Positions 45,134 to 54,166 of a stretch of DNA of 64,000 bases are shown here, one piece after another (position 1 is the first letter of the stretch; each line of letters begins with the position of its first letter). The position numbers and the translations under genes are program-made. The notes below the pieces were generated by a model. That model searched no databases. It was not told the origin of the DNA and was given only the letters and a program-made list of their open reading frames with translations. This DNA is from an uncultured Monoglobus sp. (GTDB lineage Bacteria > Bacillota > Clostridia > Monoglobales > Monoglobaceae). The stretch is taken from positions 31,796 through 95,795 of the forward strand of contig CANQMT010000007.1 in the NCBI GenBank assembly GCA_947625055.1. Reading direction: 5' to 3'.

Positions 45134-45229
45134 ATGAACAAAAGAACCATTAAAATAACAGCGATCGTTATCGCGGCGGTGTTCTTCCTCGGCATATGTT
45201 CGGGGCTTGCGGCGCTGTTTTTTGTGTGA
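45134..45229 (+). CDS. 31-residue single-pass membrane peptide
   Basis: A small frame with a strong CGGAGGAAA site five bases before its ATG. It begins MNKRTIKITAIVIAAVFFLG and ends CSGLAALFFV, that is, a positive N-terminus and one membrane helix. It has no recognisable family. It sits 50 bases ahead of the carboxy-terminal protease gene, whose N-terminus is also a membrane anchor, so the two may be co-expressed. Confidence 0.5.
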   Translation: MNKRTIKITAIVIAAVFFLGICSGLAALFFV

Positions 45230-45278
45230 TTCGGGGACATGACGGAGTTATGCATCATAAAGCATTAAGGAGCATAAT

Positions 45279-46451
45279 ATGTATTTAAAAAAGAAAACGA
45301 TTGTTTTATTGGCGGTGATCTTGATCATCGCAACTGCTGTTTTGACAATAGGACTGGTGAATCCTTTCGGCTTCACCCATTTTTTGGACTTTTTCAAGTT
45401 TAACATTGTTACTGGCATGATCAGGGACATGTATTATGCCGATGTTCCCGCGGAAGATTATGCAAACGGCGCGATTGAGGGGTTTGCCCGCGGGACCGGC
45501 GATCCGTACACCGATTATATATACGGCGAGGAAGCCGAGGAATATATGGAGGATGTCAGCGGAAGTTTTGAAGGTATAGGAATTTATATCGAGAACAATA
45601 CAGAGGACAACACGATCACAGTCGTTTCGGCGATAGCTGGCACGCCCGCCGAGGAGGCGGGGCTGGTCAGCGGCGACAAAATTCTGGCTGTTGCCGGCGT
45701 GAATTACACGGGCGAGCAGATGAACGAGGCGGTCAGCAATATGCGCGGCCAGTCGGGCACCACGGTCGATGTGACGGTGCTCAAGGCCGACAGCGGCGAG
45801 ACGGTGACTCTCAACATTGAGCGGCGGCATATTGACGTCACCACGGTCGAGTCAAAGATTATCGACGGCACAAGGATAGGATATATCTCGATCTCGCAGT
45901 TTACCGGAAGCACGGGATATGAGTTTGACGAGCAGCTTAAGTCTGTTCTTGACGGCGGGGCGAGATCGCTTGTCATTGACCTTCGCAACAACCCCGGCGG
46001 ATATGTTGACGCGGCGGTCGATGTCGCGTCGAACTTTGTGAAATCGGGCGATGAGATCGTGTACACTCTCAGCAAGGACGGAGACAAGGAAAGCTATACC
46101 TCGGAGGGCAGCCAGTATAAGATACCAATCGTGCTGCTTATCAATCAGGGCTCGGCCTCGGCCAGCGAGATACTCACCGGAGCGCTTAAGGATTACGGCC
46201 TCGCGCATGTCATCGGCGAGACGTCATACGGCAAGGGCGTGGTGCAGAATGTCACCGAGCTGCCTTCGGGCGAAGTGATCTCGGTAACGATTGCCAGATA
46301 CTACACGCCCTCGGGAACATGCATTCACGAAGTAGGAATTGAGCCCGATGAGGTTATACCCATGGAGCTTAGCAAATACGCCCGTCTCGACGCGCTGACG
46401 CTTGAGGAGGATGAGCAGCTCAGCGCGGCGGTGGATTATCTGACGAAATAG
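45279..46451 (+). CDS. S41 family carboxy-terminal processing protease
   Basis: 390 residues. A membrane anchor lies at about 8-28. A PDZ domain (about 95-175) has GIGIYIENN and AGLVSGDKILAVAG. The S41 catalytic domain has LRNNPGGYVDAAVDVASNFV (about 230-250), NQGSASASEIL with the Ser nucleophile, and GETSYGKGVVQ with the general-base Lys. Such proteases act outside the membrane; CtpB homologues signal in sporulation. No SpoIVF partner is nearby. Confidence 0.93.
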   Translation: MYLKKKTIVLLAVILIIATAVLTIGLVNPFGFTHFLDFFKFNIVTGMIRDMYYADVPAEDYANGAIEGFARGTGDPYTDYIYGEEAEEYMEDVSGSFEGIGIYIENNTEDNTITVVSAIAGTPAEEAGLVSGDKILAVAGVNYTGEQMNEAVSNMRGQSGTTVDVTVLKADSGETVTLNIERRHIDVTTVESKIIDGTRIGYISISQFTGSTGYEFDEQLKSVLDGGARSLVIDLRNNPGGYVDAAVDVASNFVKSGDEIVYTLSKDGDKESYTSEGSQYKIPIVLLINQGSASASEILTGALKDYGLAHVIGETSYGKGVVQNVTELPSGEVISVTIARYYTPSGTCIHEVGIEPDEVIPMELSKYARLDALTLEEDEQLSAAVDYLTK

Positions 46452-46462
46452 GAGATGTTATT

Positions 46463-46932
46463 ATGGTTTTTCAGCATTTCTGCAAAAGATAAAACGCGCG
46501 TTTAAAAAGCGCGAAAAGCCGCAGGCAGAGCCCGCGCTCCCGCGGCGCGAGGAGCCGGGCGTTAAACCGATCGACGCGGAAACCTTCCCCGGCGCGGCGG
46601 AGTTCGCGCTGAAGGCGGCGGGATTGGATCCGGGAAATATCGGAATTGGGATATTCCTGCCCGAGGATGCGGAAAAATTTATGCCCGCCGTGGACTATGC
46701 CTGCGAAAGGTTCAGATACGCGGCGCTCTATTCCGACGACGGAGAGGCGGTTGAGGGAGCCGCGGAGCGGATATACGCCGATCTCGGCCTTCCGCTCATG
46801 ACCTACGGCGCGCAAGACTTTTTAAAATGCCGCTATCCGCTGCTGATGGATTTCGCGCGGGGCAGGCTGAGGCTGGGCCGTGATCTGTGCATAATCGGAA
46901 CCGACGAAAACGGAGGCTTCGCGCGCGGCTGA
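46463..46932 (+). pseudogene. Frameshifted gene for an unrecognised protein
   Basis: An ATG at 46463 stands 8 bases after AGGAG, but its frame stops after nine codons (at 46490). One added T in the T5 run at 46467-46471 would join it to a long open frame reading FSAFLQKIKRAFKKREKP and continuing to 46932, about 156 residues in total. As it stands only an internal start (TTG at 46624, 102 residues) would give protein. The C-terminal part, with GIGIFLPEDAEKFMP and LPLMTYGAQDFLK, matches no family I know. A sequencing error, a true mutation or ribosomal slippage could each explain it. Confidence 0.6.
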
Positions 46933-46940
46933 TATTGATG

Positions 46941-46969
46941 TTGACAAATATTGAAACTTAGAGTATAAT
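46941..46969 (+). promoter_or_regulatory. Consensus sigma-A promoter of greA-lysS
   Basis: TTGACA (46941-46946), exactly 17 bases, TATAAT (46964-46969). The greA ATG lies 59 bases downstream. Confidence 0.85.
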
Positions 46970-47028
46970 TTATTAATTATCATAAACTTTAAGCTTGAAC
47001 ACTATTATAATATCGGAGGTAACGAAAG

Positions 47029-47502
47029 ATGGAAAACAAACAGGTAAAATTGACTGAAGGCGGTTTGAAACAACTGGAGGAAGAGCTTGAATATTTAAAA
47101 ACCAAAAAACGCAAAGAGGTTTCCGAAAAAATTAAGGTTGCTCTCGGTTTTGGCGACCTTTCGGAAAACTCGGAGTATGACGAGGCGAAAAACGAACAGG
47201 CTCAGGTTGAGGCGCGCATCGTTTCGCTTGAGAACAAGCTCAAGAACGCGGTTGTCATAAACGACAGCGACCGTGACACCTCGAAGGTTGATATCGGCGC
47301 CACCGTCAAGCTTCTGGATGTTGAGTTTGACGAGGAAGTCGAGTATAAAATCGTCGGCTCGACCGAGGCCGATCCCGACATGGGCAAGCTTTCAGACGAG
47401 TCGCCGCTCGGGCTCGCCATCCTTGGCAGAAGCGCGGGCGAGACGGTTGATGTTGACGCGCCGGCCGGAATAATTCAGTATAAAATTTTGCAGATTTCCT
47501 GA
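47029..47502 (+). CDS. greA: Transcription elongation factor GreA
   Basis: 157 residues, the normal length. The N-terminal coiled-coil has [17 protein letters not shown] and [16 protein letters not shown], with the acidic tip that enters the polymerase channel. The C-terminal FKBP-like half has [16 protein letters not shown]. It rescues backtracked RNA polymerase. It is followed by lysS, a common pairing in Bacillota. Confidence 0.96.
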   Translation: MENKQVKLTEGGLKQLEEELEYLKTKKRKEVSEKIKVALGFGDLSENSEYDEAKNEQAQVEARIVSLENKLKNAVVINDSDRDTSKVDIGATVKLLDVEFDEEVEYKIVGSTEADPDMGKLSDESPLGLAILGRSAGETVDVDAPAGIIQYKILQIS

Positions 47503-47526
47503 ATTTAAGGATATACGGAGGAAAAA

Positions 47527-49047
47527 ATGAGCGAGAATAACAGGCAGACAGAAAAGGAACTTAACGAGGTTTTAAGAATACGGCGCGAAAAGCTCGGCGC
47601 CCTCGCGGACATGGGCAGGAACCCCTTTGAGGTCACGTCCTTTGACCGCAAGGACATGGCGGGTGACATAAAGGCCGACTATGAAAGCTATGAGGGCAGG
47701 ACGGTGACGATCGCCGGGCGCCTCATGGCCAAGCGCGTAATGGGCAAGATGTCATTCGCTGATCTCTTGGACCGCAGCGGCAGAATTCAGCTCTGCGTAA
47801 AGAGGGACGAGCTTGGCGACGAGGAGTATAAGATTTACAAAAAGTATGACATCGGCGATATTGTCGGCGTCACGGGCGAGGTTTTCAAGACCAAAATGGG
47901 CGAGATAACCGTCCGCGCCGAGAGCGTCAAGCTGCTCTCAAAGTCGCTGCGCCCCCTGCCCGAAAAATATCACGGAATGACCAATACCGACTTGAGGTAC
48001 CGTCAGCGTTATGTGGACTTGATCATGAACGACGAGGTGCGCAGAACGTTTGAGGTTCGCTCGGCAATAATTCGCGCGATAAGGAGTTTTCTTGACGAGC
48101 GCGGATTTATGGAGGTTGAGACGCCTATACTCAACACCATTCCGGGCGGCGCGGCGGCGCGGCCGTTCATCACGCACCACAACACGCTGGACATTGATAT
48201 GTACATGAGGATCGCGCCCGAGCTTTACTTAAAGCGCCTGATCGTGGGCGGCTTTGAAAAGGTTTACGAGATGGGCCGACTGTTCCGCAATGAGGGAATG
48301 GACGTTAAGCACAACCCCGAGTTCACCTCTGTCGAGGTGTACGAGGCGTACGCCGACTATGAGGACATGATGGACCTCACCGAGGAGCTGTTTAAGTATG
48401 TTGCCGAAAAGGCGCTCGGCACCACCAAAGTGACATATCAGGGCGAGGAGATCGACCTCGGCGGAAAGTGGGAGCGCCTGACCATGCTTGACGCGATCAG
48501 AAAATACGCGGGCATTGACATGAGCGAGGCGAAAACGGCCGAGGAGGCCGAGGAAATGGCTAAAAGAGTCGGAGTCGAGTTTGACGGGGACGCGCCCAAG
48601 CTCTCAAGAGGCGAGATAATCAGCCTTGTTTTTGAGGAAAAGGTTGAGGAGCAGCTTGTTCAGCCCACGTTCATATATGAGTACCCGGTCGAGATCTCGC
48701 CGCTGGCCAAGCGCTACGCGGACAATCCCGACTTTACCGAGCGTTTTGAAGTGTTCATTACCCGCCGCGAGTTCGGAAACGCGTTCTCGGAGCTTAACGA
48801 CCCGATAGATCAGAAGGAGCGTTTCTTAAAGCAGGTCGAAAAGCGCGAAGCGGGCGACGACGAGGCCAACATGATGGATGAGGACTATGTGAACGCTCTC
48901 GAATACGGGCTTCCGCCCACAGGCGGTCTGGGAATAGGCGTTGACCGATTAGTCATGCTGCTGACCGACAGCAGCTCAATTCGCGATGTTTTGCTCTTCC
49001 CCACCATGAAGCCGCTTACAGATGTAAAGGATGATAAGGAAAAATAG
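47527..49047 (+). CDS. lysS: Lysyl-tRNA synthetase, class II
   Basis: 506 residues. The N-terminal OB-fold anticodon-binding domain covers about 60-160. Class II motif 1 is in [15 protein letters not shown], motif 2 in [17 protein letters not shown], and motif 3 in [21 protein letters not shown] (split here by short gaps). It charges tRNA-Lys. GGAG precedes the ATG. Confidence 0.97.
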   Translation: MSENNRQTEKELNEVLRIRREKLGALADMGRNPFEVTSFDRKDMAGDIKADYESYEGRTVTIAGRLMAKRVMGKMSFADLLDRSGRIQLCVKRDELGDEEYKIYKKYDIGDIVGVTGEVFKTKMGEITVRAESVKLLSKSLRPLPEKYHGMTNTDLRYRQRYVDLIMNDEVRRTFEVRSAIIRAIRSFLDERGFMEVETPILNTIPGGAAARPFITHHNTLDIDMYMRIAPELYLKRLIVGGFEKVYEMGRLFRNEGMDVKHNPEFTSVEVYEAYADYEDMMDLTEELFKYVAEKALGTTKVTYQGEEIDLGGKWERLTMLDAIRKYAGIDMSEAKTAEEAEEMAKRVGVEFDGDAPKLSRGEIISLVFEEKVEEQLVQPTFIYEYPVEISPLAKRYADNPDFTERFEVFITRREFGNAFSELNDPIDQKERFLKQVEKREAGDDEANMMDEDYVNALEYGLPPTGGLGIGVDRLVMLLTDSSSIRDVLLFPTMKPLTDVKDDKEK

Positions 49048-49062
49048 AAAAGAGTTGATTTT

Positions 49063-49701
49063 ATGGATAATCAAGCCAGAGAGGCCAAAGAAATGACCAA
49101 GCAGCTTCCGTTCAAGAAGAGGCTTATCAATTTTTGGTTTTACAGAAAATGGGTCGTGATCGCGATAATTTTTGTCATTCTGACGATCGCGCTGACGATT
49201 TATGAGATCACAAACGTTCCGGCGTATGACGCGCTTGTGGCGGTCTATACCGGCGACGCCATGCCGGAGGAAACCGCGGCCAAGCTTCAGGCGGAGCTTC
49301 AGGAGTTCAGCAACGACATCAATGAGGACGGTCAGATAAGCGTTTCGGTGACTCCGATGTCCGGAAGCCGCGACGACGGAAGCGAGGAGGCGGTGGCCGT
49401 TGAGACACGCCTTATGAGCGAGCTAAACTCGGGCAGCAACGATCTGTATATTGTTGACAGGGAATACTATGATTTTTTGATGGACAACGATTACGGCGAG
49501 TGCTTTTCGCATGTGTACCCGCTGAACGAGAACGGCCCGCTTATGGAGCGGCTGGGCCTTTCCGGCGAGTATTATCTGCTCGTTCGCGATTTGTACCCCG
49601 CACACGAGGGCAAGGCGGACAAGCGCGCGGCTCACAACAACGCGGTGGCGATATATGAGAACATCGCGGGCATAGCCCAGCCTCCGGGCGATGAGGACTG
49701 A
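49063..49701 (+). CDS. Membrane-anchored protein of unknown function
   Basis: 212 residues. A basic N-terminus (FKKRLINFWFYRKW) is followed by one membrane helix (about 32-52). The rest is an acidic outer domain with LYIVDREYYDFL and YYLLVRDLYPAHEGKADKRA. The pattern resembles secreted parts of substrate-binding-like proteins, but I cannot assign a family. It lies between lysS and an ArsR gene and is likely on the same transcript. Confidence 0.65.
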   Translation: MDNQAREAKEMTKQLPFKKRLINFWFYRKWVVIAIIFVILTIALTIYEITNVPAYDALVAVYTGDAMPEETAAKLQAELQEFSNDINEDGQISVSVTPMSGSRDDGSEEAVAVETRLMSELNSGSNDLYIVDREYYDFLMDNDYGECFSHVYPLNENGPLMERLGLSGEYYLLVRDLYPAHEGKADKRAAHNNAVAIYENIAGIAQPPGDED

Positions 49702-49724
49702 TTAAAGGTTTAAGGTGATTTTTG

Positions 49725-50054
49725 ATGGATAGCAAAGATAAAATTCGGAAATGCGACGTTCTTGACCCGAACATTATCGAGAAGGTGGCGTCGTTCTTCA
49801 AGGTTTTGGGAGACGAGACGCGGGTCAAAATTCTGTACGCGCTGTACGGCAGCGAGATGTGCGTTTCGGACATATCCGAGATGCTCGATATTTCACAGTC
49901 GACGGTGTCGCACCAACTCAAACAGCTTAAGCTCGAAGGCCATGTCAAGTCGCGGCGGAACGGGAAAAATATTTTCTATTCGCTGGACGACGAGCATGTG
50001 GTCGACATTATTCACCAGGCCATCACGCACGTGACCCATAAGATAAATGAATAA
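49725..50054 (+). CDS. ArsR/SmtB family metal-sensing repressor
   Basis: 109 residues with the winged-helix DNA-reading segment CVSDISEMLDISQSTVSHQL. Near the C-terminus DEHVVDIIHQAITHVTH has the Asp-x-His-x10-His-x2-His arrangement of the alpha-5 site of CzrA/SmtB, so it probably senses zinc or cobalt. AAGGTGA precedes the ATG at 49725. No metal transporter gene lies next to it, which is unusual, because such repressors usually sit beside their target. Confidence 0.85.
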   Translation: MDSKDKIRKCDVLDPNIIEKVASFFKVLGDETRVKILYALYGSEMCVSDISEMLDISQSTVSHQLKQLKLEGHVKSRRNGKNIFYSLDDEHVVDIIHQAITHVTHKINE

Positions 50055-50056
50055 TT

Positions 50057-50083
50057 AAAAGGGACGGAAAACCGTCCCTTTTG
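50057..50083. terminator. Bidirectional terminator between arsR-like and SLH genes
   Basis: AAAAGGGACGG (50057-50067) pairs exactly with CCGTCCCTTTT (50072-50082) around AAAA. It supplies T-runs on both strands for the converging genes. Confidence 0.85.
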
Positions 50084-50089
50084 TTGTGT

Positions 50090-52912
50090 TCAGTTTATAT
50101 CGCCCGCGCTGCCCGATGATGACCAGCTCTGCTCAAGCTTTACCCAGTCGGGATTATCGCCGACCTCGGTCCATGTCTCGTATTCGGAGTTCCTGTCGCG
50201 GCGGTAGTTGTGCGTGTTGGCCGCCTCCTGTACCGCGGCGTAGTACCACTCACTCGTGTCCCTGTTGTCCGACCATGAAGTCATGCCCGGAAGCAGGCCG
50301 CTCGCGTGTACCTTTCTGCCGAGCACATTGTTGACGATCGTCATTGCCTCGGCGCGTGTGATGTTTTGGTCGGGCTTAAAGGTGCCGTCCTCATAGCCTT
50401 GGATCCAGCCTTCCTCGGCAGCGATCTCAACGTATTCCTCCGACCAGTGGCCGTTAACGTCTCTGAATTTGCCGCTGCCGCTTGAAACCGCGTCGCTGAA
50501 CCGCGCGGCTATCGTTGCGAACTCGGCTCTCGTGATATAATCCTCGGGCCTGAAATAGGCCGTGCCGTCGCCGCCTAAAATTCCCGCGTTGGTCAGCGTG
50601 GATATCGCGTTGTTTGACCACAGATCCTGCGGAACGTCGATATAATGGTTGACCTGTGACCAGTATATGCCGCGTGTGTCGTCGGTCAGCAGACGGAAGA
50701 ATATTGTCGCGACCTCGTCTCTTGTGATGTTGTTTTCGGGTCTGATACGGCCGTCGGGATAGCCCACGATATATGCGAAATGGTCATATGTGTTGAGCGA
50801 CGGCTTAGTCGACGGACGCGGCGTCTCGTTCCCGGTCGAAAATCCGGAATTGTGGAAAGTGCCGCCGGGCAAATAGGTTTTCGGGAATGTGTAGGTTATC
50901 GTGATCGTTTTGCCGTTATCGCCGAGAGCGGTCACAGCCGCGGTTTTTCCGTTAATAAGCGCCTCCGCGGGATTTTCCTCCGTATGGGCGAAGGTGAAGC
51001 CGTCCTTCGCGGTCAGCGTGACGGTCACGGTGTAATTTGTGCCGTAGTTGTAATTGCTGCCGGGATAGATCGTCGGCGTCCAAACTGCCTCGCCGGCGGT
51101 GTAATACGCGTTCTCGGGCACTGTGGCCGCGGAGCTCGCGACCGTGTCAACGTCGGGCTCGGTCACTTCCGCCGAAACGGAGTTCATAACAAAGTCAAGC
51201 AGCAGCGACGCGGCTCTGTTTTTGTAAATAACCGTGATCTTTCGGCCCGTGTCATAGGGAGTGAGCCGCGGTAACTCGGTGTCAAGCGACGGAACGAACG
51301 TGAATTCCGAGGCGCTGTTTTCGTCGTAGGCCGCGTTTGTCGTCTCGACGTCCTCGGCGGCGGATTTTACGCCAATTACAAGCCCGGTCGGATCGAATTT
51401 CTCGCCCGCGGCGTATGTCGTCTTTTCGGGCGGATCAATTATGGATATGCCGGCGATCTCGCTTTTGTCGGTTACGACGACTTTCGCGGTCGCGTCCGCG
51501 CCGTGTATCGTTAGTGTCAGATCGCTGTTTTTGAGATCGATTTCTTTGCCTTCGGCGGTTTTGGCGCCTATCTCGTAAAGTCCGTCGGGAGCGCTGCCCT
51601 TGAACGCGCCGTCCGCCTCGTCGCGCATCAGTTCGATTGTGATTTCCGGTTCAGCCGCGCTTATCAGCGTTACCGTCGTTACTTCCTCGGGCGCGCTTAT
51701 CGTCACCGTATGCTGAGGCGCGGGCGTGGTAGATGCCTCGGGCGGACTTGACGGAGAGGGCTCGGCGGACGGTTCCGCGCTTATTTCAGGAGCGGCTGTG
51801 GGCTCGGTCGAGGGCTCGGCGCTCGCTTCCGGCTCTGCGGTGGCTTCGGGAGTTGTTTCGGGTGCGGGCTCCAAAGTCGGATCCGCCGTGGGTTCGTTTG
51901 CGGGTTCAGCCGTGGGTTCATCCGAGGGAGCGGCTCCGGGCTCGGTGCTGGAGCCGCCTTCGGGTGTAACAGCGGGCGCCTCGCTTGCCGACGCAGAGGG
52001 GGAGGGAGCTTCCGCCGACGCGGAAGGCTCGGGTACGGTTTCAAAAGTAACGGTCGGCATGTTGTCAGGAGGATTTAAAACGCCTCTGCTGTTTACTATG
52101 TATTGATGGGGCTCGTTGCCCGTCGCGGCCGTCTTGAACGCGCCGCAGATCAGGTTTGTTATCTTAAGGGTGTAGCCCGTGAATATCTCGTGTTTGTCGG
52201 TGCCGTTGTCGTTAAGAGTCACAAATCCCGCCTCGGCGGTTTTTGTATTATTTTTCAAATCGAACACCGCCGCGACCTTTTCATATCTCATGTTGCCGAG
52301 AAGCACCGGAGACGCGCAGGAGCCGAAGCTGTTGCACGAAATTGCAATGCTGGCGTTGTCCTCGGCGGCAAAAATGCTTACTGCGCTGCCGGTGATGTTT
52401 CCGAATTTGTTGTTTGAGACCTCGCTGCCGTTTTTTAATCGGTACTGTCCGCCGTAGCCGCTTTCGACGCAGTTGTAGTACGCGCCGTCCGCGGCTTTGG
52501 TGAAGTCGTTTCCGGTGACGGTCAGTTTACCGCTGACAGCAAGCGACGCCGGGATCGCCGCGCCCGTCGCGGTGAACGGCTTTTGCGCCGCAAAAACGCA
52601 GTCATTCATGCAAAAGTCATGATTTCCGGTAACTTTGAGATATCCGCCGTCGCCGAACGTGAAGCCTTTGACGGTCACGCTTGCGGTAAGCGCCGCGTCA
52701 ACGCCGCTTGTCAGCGTCACATTCGCGTCCGCAGGCTCGATAATGTCGCCGTCTTTTGCGCTCTCGATAGCCGCTTTAAGCGTCGGATATTGGATATCGC
52801 CTATTTTCGCCGCGTTTTCGGGCTGCTCCGCGAAGATCGAGGCGGCGCAGAACGTTCCTATAATAATTGTAAATACAAGTGTCAGTGATAATCGTTTTAA
52901 GATTTTTGTCAT
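50090..52912 (-). CDS. Large SLH surface protein with beta-helix and Ig-like domains
   Basis: 940 residues from the ATG at 52912, which follows AGAGGTG. A signal peptide covers about 1-28. A region of short beta repeats typical of right-handed beta-helices (about 35-280; IQYPTLKAAIESAKDGD opens it) is followed by a low-complexity linker rich in Pro, Ser, Ala, Glu and Thr with repeated TAEP-like units (about 285-400). Ig-like modules follow (for example YAAGEKFDPTGLVIGV). Three SLH modules occupy about 715-885 (IVGYPDGRIRPENNITRDE, GILGGDGTAYFRPEDYITR, WIQGYEDGTFKPDQNITR). It should be anchored to wall polysaccharide through SLH. The beta-helix may bind or cut polysaccharide, but no catalytic residues are certain. 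Confidence 0.82.
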   Translation of the reverse strand: MTKILKRLSLTLVFTIIIGTFCAASIFAEQPENAAKIGDIQYPTLKAAIESAKDGDIIEPADANVTLTSGVDAALTASVTVKGFTFGDGGYLKVTGNHDFCMNDCVFAAQKPFTATGAAIPASLAVSGKLTVTGNDFTKAADGAYYNCVESGYGGQYRLKNGSEVSNNKFGNITGSAVSIFAAEDNASIAISCNSFGSCASPVLLGNMRYEKVAAVFDLKNNTKTAEAGFVTLNDNGTDKHEIFTGYTLKITNLICGAFKTAATGNEPHQYIVNSRGVLNPPDNMPTVTFETVPEPSASAEAPSPSASASEAPAVTPEGGSSTEPGAAPSDEPTAEPANEPTADPTLEPAPETTPEATAEPEASAEPSTEPTAAPEISAEPSAEPSPSSPPEASTTPAPQHTVTISAPEEVTTVTLISAAEPEITIELMRDEADGAFKGSAPDGLYEIGAKTAEGKEIDLKNSDLTLTIHGADATAKVVVTDKSEIAGISIIDPPEKTTYAAGEKFDPTGLVIGVKSAAEDVETTNAAYDENSASEFTFVPSLDTELPRLTPYDTGRKITVIYKNRAASLLLDFVMNSVSAEVTEPDVDTVASSAATVPENAYYTAGEAVWTPTIYPGSNYNYGTNYTVTVTLTAKDGFTFAHTEENPAEALINGKTAAVTALGDNGKTITITYTFPKTYLPGGTFHNSGFSTGNETPRPSTKPSLNTYDHFAYIVGYPDGRIRPENNITRDEVATIFFRLLTDDTRGIYWSQVNHYIDVPQDLWSNNAISTLTNAGILGGDGTAYFRPEDYITRAEFATIAARFSDAVSSGSGKFRDVNGHWSEEYVEIAAEEGWIQGYEDGTFKPDQNITRAEAMTIVNNVLGRKVHASGLLPGMTSWSDNRDTSEWYYAAVQEAANTHNYRRDRNSEYETWTEVGDNPDWVKLEQSWSSSGSAGDIN

Positions 52913-52951
52913 TTTTAAAACACCTCTTTCAAAATAATTAATTTGCAAAAC

Positions 52952-53050
52952 AAAAAACGACCCCGAACAGCCGCCCATGAGTAATATTCTTTGGCCGGGC
53001 GGTCCCGCGGGGCTTTAACGCCTCCGCGAAACCCGCCCAAAGCTTCTCAT
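52952..53050 (-). promoter_or_regulatory. GC-rich structured leader upstream of the SLH gene
   Basis: Read on the minus strand, this segment forms nested helices: ATGAG/CTCAT (53050-53046 with 52981-52977), CTTTGG/CCAAAG (53042-53037 with 52994-52989), GGGCGGGT/ACCGCCC, then CGCGG/CCGCG and GGC/GCC at the tip. A second GGGCGG (52976-52971) could compete for the same CCGCCC, and six T (52957-52952) follow. This looks like a switch or leader RNA for the gene at 50090-52912. It fits no riboswitch I know. Most of the 535-base gap 52913-53447 is otherwise AT-rich and without coding signs. Confidence 0.45.
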
Positions 53051-53278
53051 ATAACAACCATTCACTATATATGACGACAACATACCTGAAAAAGTTCCCG
53101 AATTTTGAAAATTTTTTCGGAAAAAATTTGTATGATATTTTTTGAACATTATGTTATTATTTTCACAAAAACTGTCGATCGAAGTATGCAAATTATCAAA
53201 AGAATTTATATGTGTTTATAGTTTTTTGAACAAATTTGTAGAAAACGACTTTAACAAAATTTTAATCTTTCAAAAGGC

Positions 53279-53307
53279 TTGACTATATAAATTAAATATG
53301 CTAAAAT
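53279..53307 (+). promoter_or_regulatory. Sigma-A promoter of the polysaccharide operon
   Basis: TTGACT (53279-53284), 17-base spacer, TAAAAT (53302-53307). Transcription from about 53314 would give a leader of about 130 bases before the first gene. Confidence 0.65.
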
Positions 53308-53317
53308 CATAAACTGT

Positions 53318-53381
53318 CAGGATTGCGTGTGTACAAGTTCGGTGCATGGAGCAAAATCTTGTCGCTTCACATTATATCCTG
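53318..53381 (+). ncRNA. Structured 5' leader of the polysaccharide operon
   Basis: Four nested helices can form just after the predicted start: CAGGAT/ATCCTG (53318-53323 with 53376-53381), GTGTG/CACAT (53327-53331 with 53368-53372), ACAAG/CTTGT (53333-53337 with 53358-53362) and TGC/GCA (53343-53345 with 53351-53353). No T-run follows directly, so it is not a simple terminator. It may control the operon; I cannot match it to a known element. Confidence 0.4.
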
Positions 53382-53447
53382 CATATATAAAAAACAATTG
53401 GACAGTAATCGAGGTATAAATTATTCGCTTAAGAGAGGGGTATTACT

Positions 53448-54140
53448 TTGGTGGCAGATAAGAATGCGTTGGATTACAGAGGAATGAGAGTAGGCTATGA
53501 GGAAGTATTTCCGGAAACGGCAAATATTGACGAGAAATTAGGTTATAATATTGTAAAGAGAATATTTGATTTCGTGTGCTCGCTAGTTGCGATCATCGTG
53601 CTTTCACCGCTTATGCTTGCTGTTGGAATAGCAATAAAGCTTGAGGACGGCGACCCGATCATCTTTACGCAGACGAGGATCGGTAAAGACAGTAAACCGT
53701 TTAAAATGTATAAATTCCGCTCGATGTGGAAGAACGCCGAAAAATATCTGTCAAAGCTTGAAGACCAAAACGAGGCAGACGGCCCGGTGTTTAAGATAGA
53801 GGATGACCCGAGAATAACGAGAGTAGGAAAATTCATACGCCGTTACAGCATTGATGAATTACCTCAATTGTTTAATATACTAAAAGGCGATATGAGCATA
53901 GTCGGTCCGAGACCGCCTCTTGAGAATGAGGTTGAATGTTACACTTCTTATGAGCGTCAGCGCTTGAATGTTAAGCCCGGCCTCACATGCTACTGGCAGT
54001 GCTCGGGCAGAAGCAATATCGGCTTTGATGAGTGGATGGAGCTTGACATGAAATACATAAACGAGCGCAGCGCCCTGACAGATCTTAAGCTTATTTTTAA
54101 GACGATTCCCGCGGTGCTCAAGCATGACGGAGCCTGCTGA
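53448..54140 (+). CDS. Initiating sugar-phosphate transferase (WbaP/EpsE type)
   Basis: 230 residues. One N-terminal membrane segment (about 38-60) is followed by the catalytic domain with GDPIIFTQTRIGKDSKPFKM (residues about 66-85), KFRSMW, RYSIDELPQLFNILKGDMS and GPRPPLENEVE. It transfers a sugar phosphate to undecaprenyl phosphate, the first step of repeat-unit assembly. Starts at TTG 53448 or GTG 53451 are both possible after GAGAGGGG. It is first in the surface-polysaccharide operon. Confidence 0.92.
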   Translation: MVADKNALDYRGMRVGYEEVFPETANIDEKLGYNIVKRIFDFVCSLVAIIVLSPLMLAVGIAIKLEDGDPIIFTQTRIGKDSKPFKMYKFRSMWKNAEKYLSKLEDQNEADGPVFKIEDDPRITRVGKFIRRYSIDELPQLFNILKGDMSIVGPRPPLENEVECYTSYERQRLNVKPGLTCYWQCSGRSNIGFDEWMELDMKYINERSALTDLKLIFKTIPAVLKHDGAC

Positions 54141-54166
54141 GTATAGCTATTTTAAGAAGGGATTTT

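Noticed and set aside
51726..52060. Short tandem repeats resembling a CRISPR array
   Set aside because: The units are imperfect and in frame with TAEP-like codons of the SLH protein; there are no even spacers and no cas genes.
51726..52106. Ser/Gly/Ala-rich frame on the plus strand
   Set aside because: It mirrors the Pro/Ser/Ala/Glu low-complexity linker of the SLH protein and has no ribosome site.
52952..53050. c-di-GMP or c-di-AMP riboswitch before the SLH gene
   Set aside because: The conserved core bases of those classes are not present, so I report it only as an unassigned structured leader.
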